A stretch of DNA of 8,115 nt from Nitrospirales bacterium. Lineage in GTDB: Bacteria; Nitrospirota; Nitrospiria; Nitrospirales; UBA8639. This document shows positions 5,838 through 8,115 of the stretch, in pieces. The stretch is taken from contig BQIY01000076.1 in the NCBI GenBank assembly GCA_021604265.1, positions 1-8,115 of the forward strand, written 5' to 3'. How positions within the stretch are numbered: the stretch's first letter is position 1; each line of letters starts with the position of its first letter. The notes below the pieces were generated by a model. That model had not been told where the DNA came from, did not search any database, and saw only the letters and a list, made by a program, of their open reading frames with translations. Position numbers and translations under genes: made by a program.

Positions 5838-6496
5838 GAAAATGACCCTGAATCTCCTTTAGCGTAGGGGGCGAGCGTTTTTCGAACACGACTCCGTGCC
5901 CGATGCAGCAACACCCGTTGATTCGTCTCTGTTATGCCAATAATGTTACACACTTCTTCAGAGCTGATTCCCTCAAGATCTCGCAAGGTAATCACTTGGC
6001 GTTGTGTCTGAGGAAGACTGGCGATCGCCGTTTCAATTTGTTCTCGAATTTCTTTTGATAACGCCAACCGTTCGGGAGTACTGTGATCCCAGGCGTGAGG
6101 CGGGTCGATCCAATGTCCAGCCCTTGTCCCGGCTTGGATGAATAAATCCAGATCAACTCCTGTTCCGGCTTCCTCATCATCTATGCCTGACTTTTCGGCT
6201 AAGGCCACGTACCGGCTTTCTCGCTGCCCCCGGGTTTTGGCTCGATTGGTTAAAATCGTAAAGAGCCAGGTTTTAAATGAGGAACGCCCCTCAAATCGAG
6301 ACAACCCTTCAAAGACTCCCAGCCAGGTCTCTTGGACCACTTCTTCCGCAACCGCTCGACTGGGCACATAGGCCATGGCCAACCGTAATAATGAACCTGA
6401 ATACTGATCGACGACCTTCGCAAAGGCGGACTCCTCCCCACTTCGCAGCGCATCAACCAATTGCGACTCATCGAGATCATCAGAAGATTCCGGCAT
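5834..6496 (-). CDS. ECF-type RNA polymerase sigma factor
   Basis: About 220 residues from the ATG at 6496 (MPESSDDLDESQLVDALRSG). Region 2 spans roughly 24-92: FAKVVDQYSGSLLRLAMAYV, then AEEVVQETWLGVFEGLSRFE (the core-binding and -10 recognition part) and SSFKTWLFTILTNRAKTRGQ. A linker of about 60 residues contains GHWIDPPHAW (127-136), a pattern seen in ECF sigmas paired with zf-HC2 partners. Region 4 spans about 150-206: IASLPQTQRQVITLRDLEG, then the helix-turn-helix ISSEEVCNIIGITETNQRVL, then HRARSRVRKTL. The frame is open further upstream, with a TTG at 6577 and ATGs near 6538, but the extra residues do not look like family sequence. No strong ribosome binding site precedes any of the starts. 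It overlaps the anti-sigma gene by 4 bp. It should direct polymerase to stress-type promoters, probably including its own. Confidence 0.9.
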   Translation of the reverse strand: MPESSDDLDESQLVDALRSGEESAFAKVVDQYSGSLLRLAMAYVPSRAVAEEVVQETWLGVFEGLSRFEGRSSFKTWLFTILTNRAKTRGQRESRYVALAEKSGIDDEEAGTGVDLDLFIQAGTRAGHWIDPPHAWDHSTPERLALSKEIREQIETAIASLPQTQRQVITLRDLEGISSEEVCNIIGITETNQRVLLHRARSRVRKTLAPYAKGDSGSFS

Positions 6497-6590
6497 CGCG
6501 AACGCCAATGGTATAAGCCGAAAGATGATCATCATGTTCGAACACTCATAAGTTCCACCGCCAACCATCAGGGACAAGACTGAAGAGAGG

Positions 6591-6620
6591 ATTATCTACG
6601 CCTTCACTTGATAGAATCAA
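6591..6620 (-). promoter_or_regulatory. Candidate promoter of the sigma/anti-sigma operon
   Basis: On the minus strand TTGATT (6615-6620) and GATAAT (6591-6596) are separated by 18 bp. They match the housekeeping -35/-10 consensus in 4 and 5 of 6 positions. The start would lie near 6584, leaving a leader of roughly 90 nt before ATG 6496. It faces the right gene, but the match is moderate. Confidence 0.4.
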
Positions 6621-6621
6621 G
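6607..6621. promoter_or_regulatory. Perfect 6+3+6 dyad overlapping the -35 box (possible operator)
   Basis: CTTGATAGAATCAAG is a perfect interrupted palindrome: CTTGAT, three bases, ATCAAG. It covers the candidate -35 element of the sigma operon, a typical place for a repressor. Two direct copies of TTCGTCA (6632-6638 and 6640-6646, period 8) lie just upstream. The binding protein is unknown. Confidence 0.4.
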
Positions 6622-6726
6622 ACATGCCGCGTTCGTCAATTCGTCACGGACTCATTAACTGTGAGAGCGAAACATCATCCCAAAATGAAAGGTTGGATCG
6701 AAAAGGCGACGGGCAATGAAAAAACG

Positions 6727-7371
6727 TTAGGAATCCTGATAGATTTGAGCGAGAATGCCTGTGCGCGTGGTAGACTTTGTTTTCTTGAGAAGATGTCTGA
6801 CATGTTCTTTCACAGTATGTTCACTTATCGAAAGGGCATTGGCAATATCCTTATTCGTCCGGCCATCGGCAATATGCCGCACAATTTCCTGCTCGCGTTC
6901 GGTTAAATGAAAGCGCTCTGTCGCTTGGACTGGAATCACCCGACTCTCACGACCGATTTTTTCCATGAGGATCAAGAATCGTGTATCTTGCTGACGGTGG
7001 GGATCGGGCAACAAGAACCCGCGCAACAGAACAGGAACCTCCAAATTCCCTGTCACGCGTCGAAACTCAAGATGTTCATAATCTTCGAGATTCAGCTCCT
7101 TTTGTAGAGCATGTTGCAAGTCGGCACACATGTCCAGTACTTCGGAGGGAAAGGGAGCGGCAGCATTCTCGCTGGAACGACTCCCGAGAATTTGACGGCT
7201 CAACATCTCCGCCTCGGTGTTCATATACAAGACGTCTCCCGTAGCCGAAAAAGACAACACGCCCGGCACGGACCGGCGATCGGCGATTGTTTCCAAATAG
7301 GACATCAATGGACGTGCATGTCCCTCTTCATTGTGATTCACATGAGAGAGGTTTTTCTGAGTGACAGCCAC
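6727..7371 (-). CDS. PAS-like sensor plus LuxR-type HTH transcriptional regulator
   Basis: A 214-residue regulator. The N-terminal half has a PAS-like start, VPGVLSFSATGDVLYMNTEA (35-54), followed by helices and strands up to about RFLILMEKIG (131-140). The C-terminal part is a LuxR/FixJ-type HTH: FHLTEREQEIVRHIADGRTN (154-173), then KDIANALSISEHTVKEHVRH (174-193) and LLKKTKSTTRTGILAQI (194-210). There is no receiver domain or phosphoacceptor Asp, so the signal is likely a ligand, partner or redox cue sensed by the PAS-like part. The start is GTG 7371, supported by GAGG about 4 nt upstream; the next ATG (residue 23) has no such site. It is followed after about 230 bp by the sigma operon on the same strand, so it may regulate that operon. 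Its targets are not visible. The HTH call is secure, the PAS call moderate. Confidence 0.85.
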   Translation of the reverse strand: MAVTQKNLSHVNHNEEGHARPLMSYLETIADRRSVPGVLSFSATGDVLYMNTEAEMLSRQILGSRSSENAAAPFPSEVLDMCADLQHALQKELNLEDYEHLEFRRVTGNLEVPVLLRGFLLPDPHRQQDTRFLILMEKIGRESRVIPVQATERFHLTEREQEIVRHIADGRTNKDIANALSISEHTVKEHVRHLLKKTKSTTRTGILAQIYQDS

Positions 7372-7476
7372 GGTTCCTCTTCACCAGGTAGGCAATACCA
7401 TGAAAACTTCAGGTCAGCAGTGACGGTTCGAGCCGCATGACCACCTTCGTGATTATTGCTCCACGACTCAATACAG

Positions 7477-7486
7477 TACTTAAGTA
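7477..7486. promoter_or_regulatory. Palindrome TACTTAAGTA upstream of the LuxR-type regulator
   Basis: A perfect 10-bp palindrome lies about 105 bp before the regulator's GTG start. Its half-site TACTTAA resembles the loosely defined TACYYMT heptamers bound by NarL/FixJ-class HTH proteins. Autoregulation is possible; this is a motif resemblance only. Confidence 0.25.
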
Positions 7487-7625
7487 TTTTATTGTTCCAG
7501 GCTCAATCTCCTCCTTTCGGTCTTTTGGATTTGAGACTTAATGATTCAGAGACAAGATCATCCTGTGAGACAAACCTTACCTACCGACATCGCGTGAAGG
7601 GCCCGCTTGCCTGAAAAAGTCAACA

Positions 7626-7684
7626 ATCTGTCGAAACGATTTTCTGTAGAGACGACACATACGTGTCAATCGACGAAAACAGAT
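7626..7684. repeat. Nested inverted repeat
   Basis: Three nested arm pairs: ATCTGT (7626-7631) with ACAGAT (7679-7684), CGATT (7637-7641) with AATCG (7668-7672), and GACAC (7654-7658) with GTGTC (7663-7667) around the loop ATAC. The internal loop is 5 by 6 nt and one 12-nt bulge remains. The last arm overlaps a second possible hairpin, AGATC (7681-7685) with GATCT (7691-7695), so the two structures exclude each other. Function unknown. Confidence 0.4.
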
Positions 7685-7699
7685 CGAAGAGATCTTTGT

Positions 7700-7721
7700 C
7701 ATACAGAGAAACGCCTGTATG
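7700..7721. repeat. 7-bp inverted repeat (hairpin)
   Basis: CATACAG (7700-7706) and CTGTATG (7715-7721) form a perfect 7-bp stem with an 8-nt loop, extendable by two wobble pairs on the plus strand. No T-run follows on either strand, so an intrinsic terminator is not evident. It is the second hairpin met by transcripts leaving the YbjQ-family gene. Confidence 0.45.
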
Positions 7722-7761
7722 GTCAATTTGAAAAGGAGAGATCCGTTCAACAGATCAGGTC

Positions 7762-7778
7762 AAAGTCTTGCCGACTTT
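7762..7778 (-). terminator. Hairpin just after the YbjQ-family stop codon
   Basis: AAAGTC and GACTTT (7762-7767 and 7773-7778) form a perfect 6-bp stem with a 5-nt loop, starting 3 bases after the stop codon of the minus-strand gene. There is no T-tract beyond the TTT of the stem. It may be a weak terminator or a 3'-end stabiliser. Confidence 0.35.
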
Positions 7779-7781
7779 ATG

Positions 7782-8102
7782 TTACTCCACCAAAACGGCG
7801 GTTCCACTGACACTCACCATCAGCATACTTCCCTTTTCACCAAGCACCTCATAATCGAGATCGATTCCAATAATAGCATTGGCCCCCACGTCCCTGGCAT
7901 CTTCTTCAAGTTCTTGAAAAGCTATTTGACGAGCACGCGCGAGCTCTTTTTCATAGGCACCTGATCGTCCTCCGACAATATCGCGAATGTTGGCAAAAAA
8001 ATCACGGAAAAAGTTAGCCCCTAAGATCGCTTCTCCAGTAACCACCCCTAAATACTCCTGAATAAGCCGGCCTTCTAGTGTTGGTGTTGTCGTTAAGATC
8101 AT
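7782..8102 (-). CDS. YbjQ/UPF0145 family protein (putative heavy-metal-binding domain)
   Basis: A complete 106-residue protein matching the YbjQ/UPF0145 (DUF74) family across its full length. It begins [20 protein letters not shown], has the characteristic [20 protein letters not shown] (23-42), [20 protein letters not shown] (43-62), the acidic helix [20 protein letters not shown] (63-82) and the terminal strand [14 protein letters not shown] (93-106). Family members are small soluble proteins that form pentamers in solved structures; they are labelled heavy-metal-binding by homology, but a biochemical role is not firmly established. There are no cysteines or clear metal ligands here. ATG 8102 has AGGAG 6 nt upstream. 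It reads towards the LuxR-type gene, across a 410-bp gap, so it is probably a separate unit. The family call is secure. Confidence 0.92.
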   Translation of the reverse strand: MILTTTPTLEGRLIQEYLGVVTGEAILGANFFRDFFANIRDIVGGRSGAYEKELARARQIAFQELEEDARDVGANAIIGIDLDYEVLGEKGSMLMVSVSGTAVLVE

Positions 8103-8115
8103 TATGGTCTCCTGA

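Larger units (their letters stand above)
7372..7781. other. Gene-poor, hairpin-rich intergenic region
   Basis: About 410 bp lie between the YbjQ-family gene and the LuxR-type regulator. Frames are open in short stretches on both strands, but none has a credible start plus protein-like sequence. The part near the regulator holds the dyad TACTTAAGTA (7477-7486), a partial copy of the TGAATGATTCA dyad (TTAATGATTCA, 7538-7548), and a strong Shine-Dalgarno-like AAAGGAG on the minus strand (7511-7517) with only a five-codon ORF behind it. The part near the YbjQ gene holds several inverted repeats, listed separately. No tRNA or known riboswitch fold was recognised. Confidence 0.5.

Noticed and set aside
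6608..6620. TTGAT...ATCAA resembling an FNR/Anr box.
   Set aside because: The spacer is 3 bases, whereas FNR-type sites have 4, so the helical phasing is wrong. I kept it as an unidentified dyad.
7626..7784. CRISPR-like or att-type repeats in the hairpin region.
   Set aside because: The arms are inverted, unequal and not regularly spaced. There is no integrase, transposase or cas gene in the window.
7607..7964. Plus-strand open frames across the gap and over the YbjQ-family gene.
   Set aside because: They lack ribosome binding sites and protein-like composition, and one is antisense to a clear gene.

Overview
This window looks like a chromosomal segment of a free-living, probably Gram-negative bacterium with moderate G+C. 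Evidence: an exported DUF3047 protein with a signal peptide, two TVP38/TMEM64-type inner-membrane proteins, and an ECF sigma factor paired with a short zinc-binding anti-sigma factor. The phylum cannot be fixed from sequence alone. The gene mix would suit an environmental lineage such as Nitrospirota or a proteobacterium, but that is a guess.

Layout. (1) Bases 1-414, minus strand: a toxin-antitoxin pair of HigBA type. The antitoxin runs off the left edge. The toxin ORF has the start and end of the Gp49/DUF891 fold but seems to lack the middle. (2) Bases 449-1252, minus: a TVP38/TMEM64 membrane protein with unusual Cys/His clusters. (3) Bases 1504-4707, plus, divergent from (2) across a 251-bp intergenic region: a second, cysteine-free TVP38/TMEM64 protein, a MerA-like flavin disulfide oxidoreductase without the mercury-binding cysteines, and an exported DUF3047 protein. 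These three are closely spaced or overlapping and look like one operon. (4) Bases 4854-6496, minus, read right to left: ECF sigma factor, a ZAS-type anti-sigma factor joined by an ATGA overlap, and a thioredoxin-fold protein with a CKHC motif. (5) Bases 6727-7371, minus: a PAS-like plus LuxR-type HTH regulator. (6) Bases 7372-7781: about 410 bp without a convincing gene, rich in inverted repeats. (7) Bases 7782-8102, minus: a YbjQ/UPF0145 protein.

How it may work together: two redox-flavoured units lie tail to tail. The plus-strand unit couples a membrane protein to a disulfide-type flavoenzyme and an exported protein. The minus-strand unit is a sigma/anti-sigma switch whose zinc-thiol anti-sigma is followed by a thioredoxin-like protein, which would fit thiol-redox control. 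An upstream dyad overlaps the candidate -35 box of the sigma operon. The physiological substrate of the flavoenzyme and the inducing signal are unknown.
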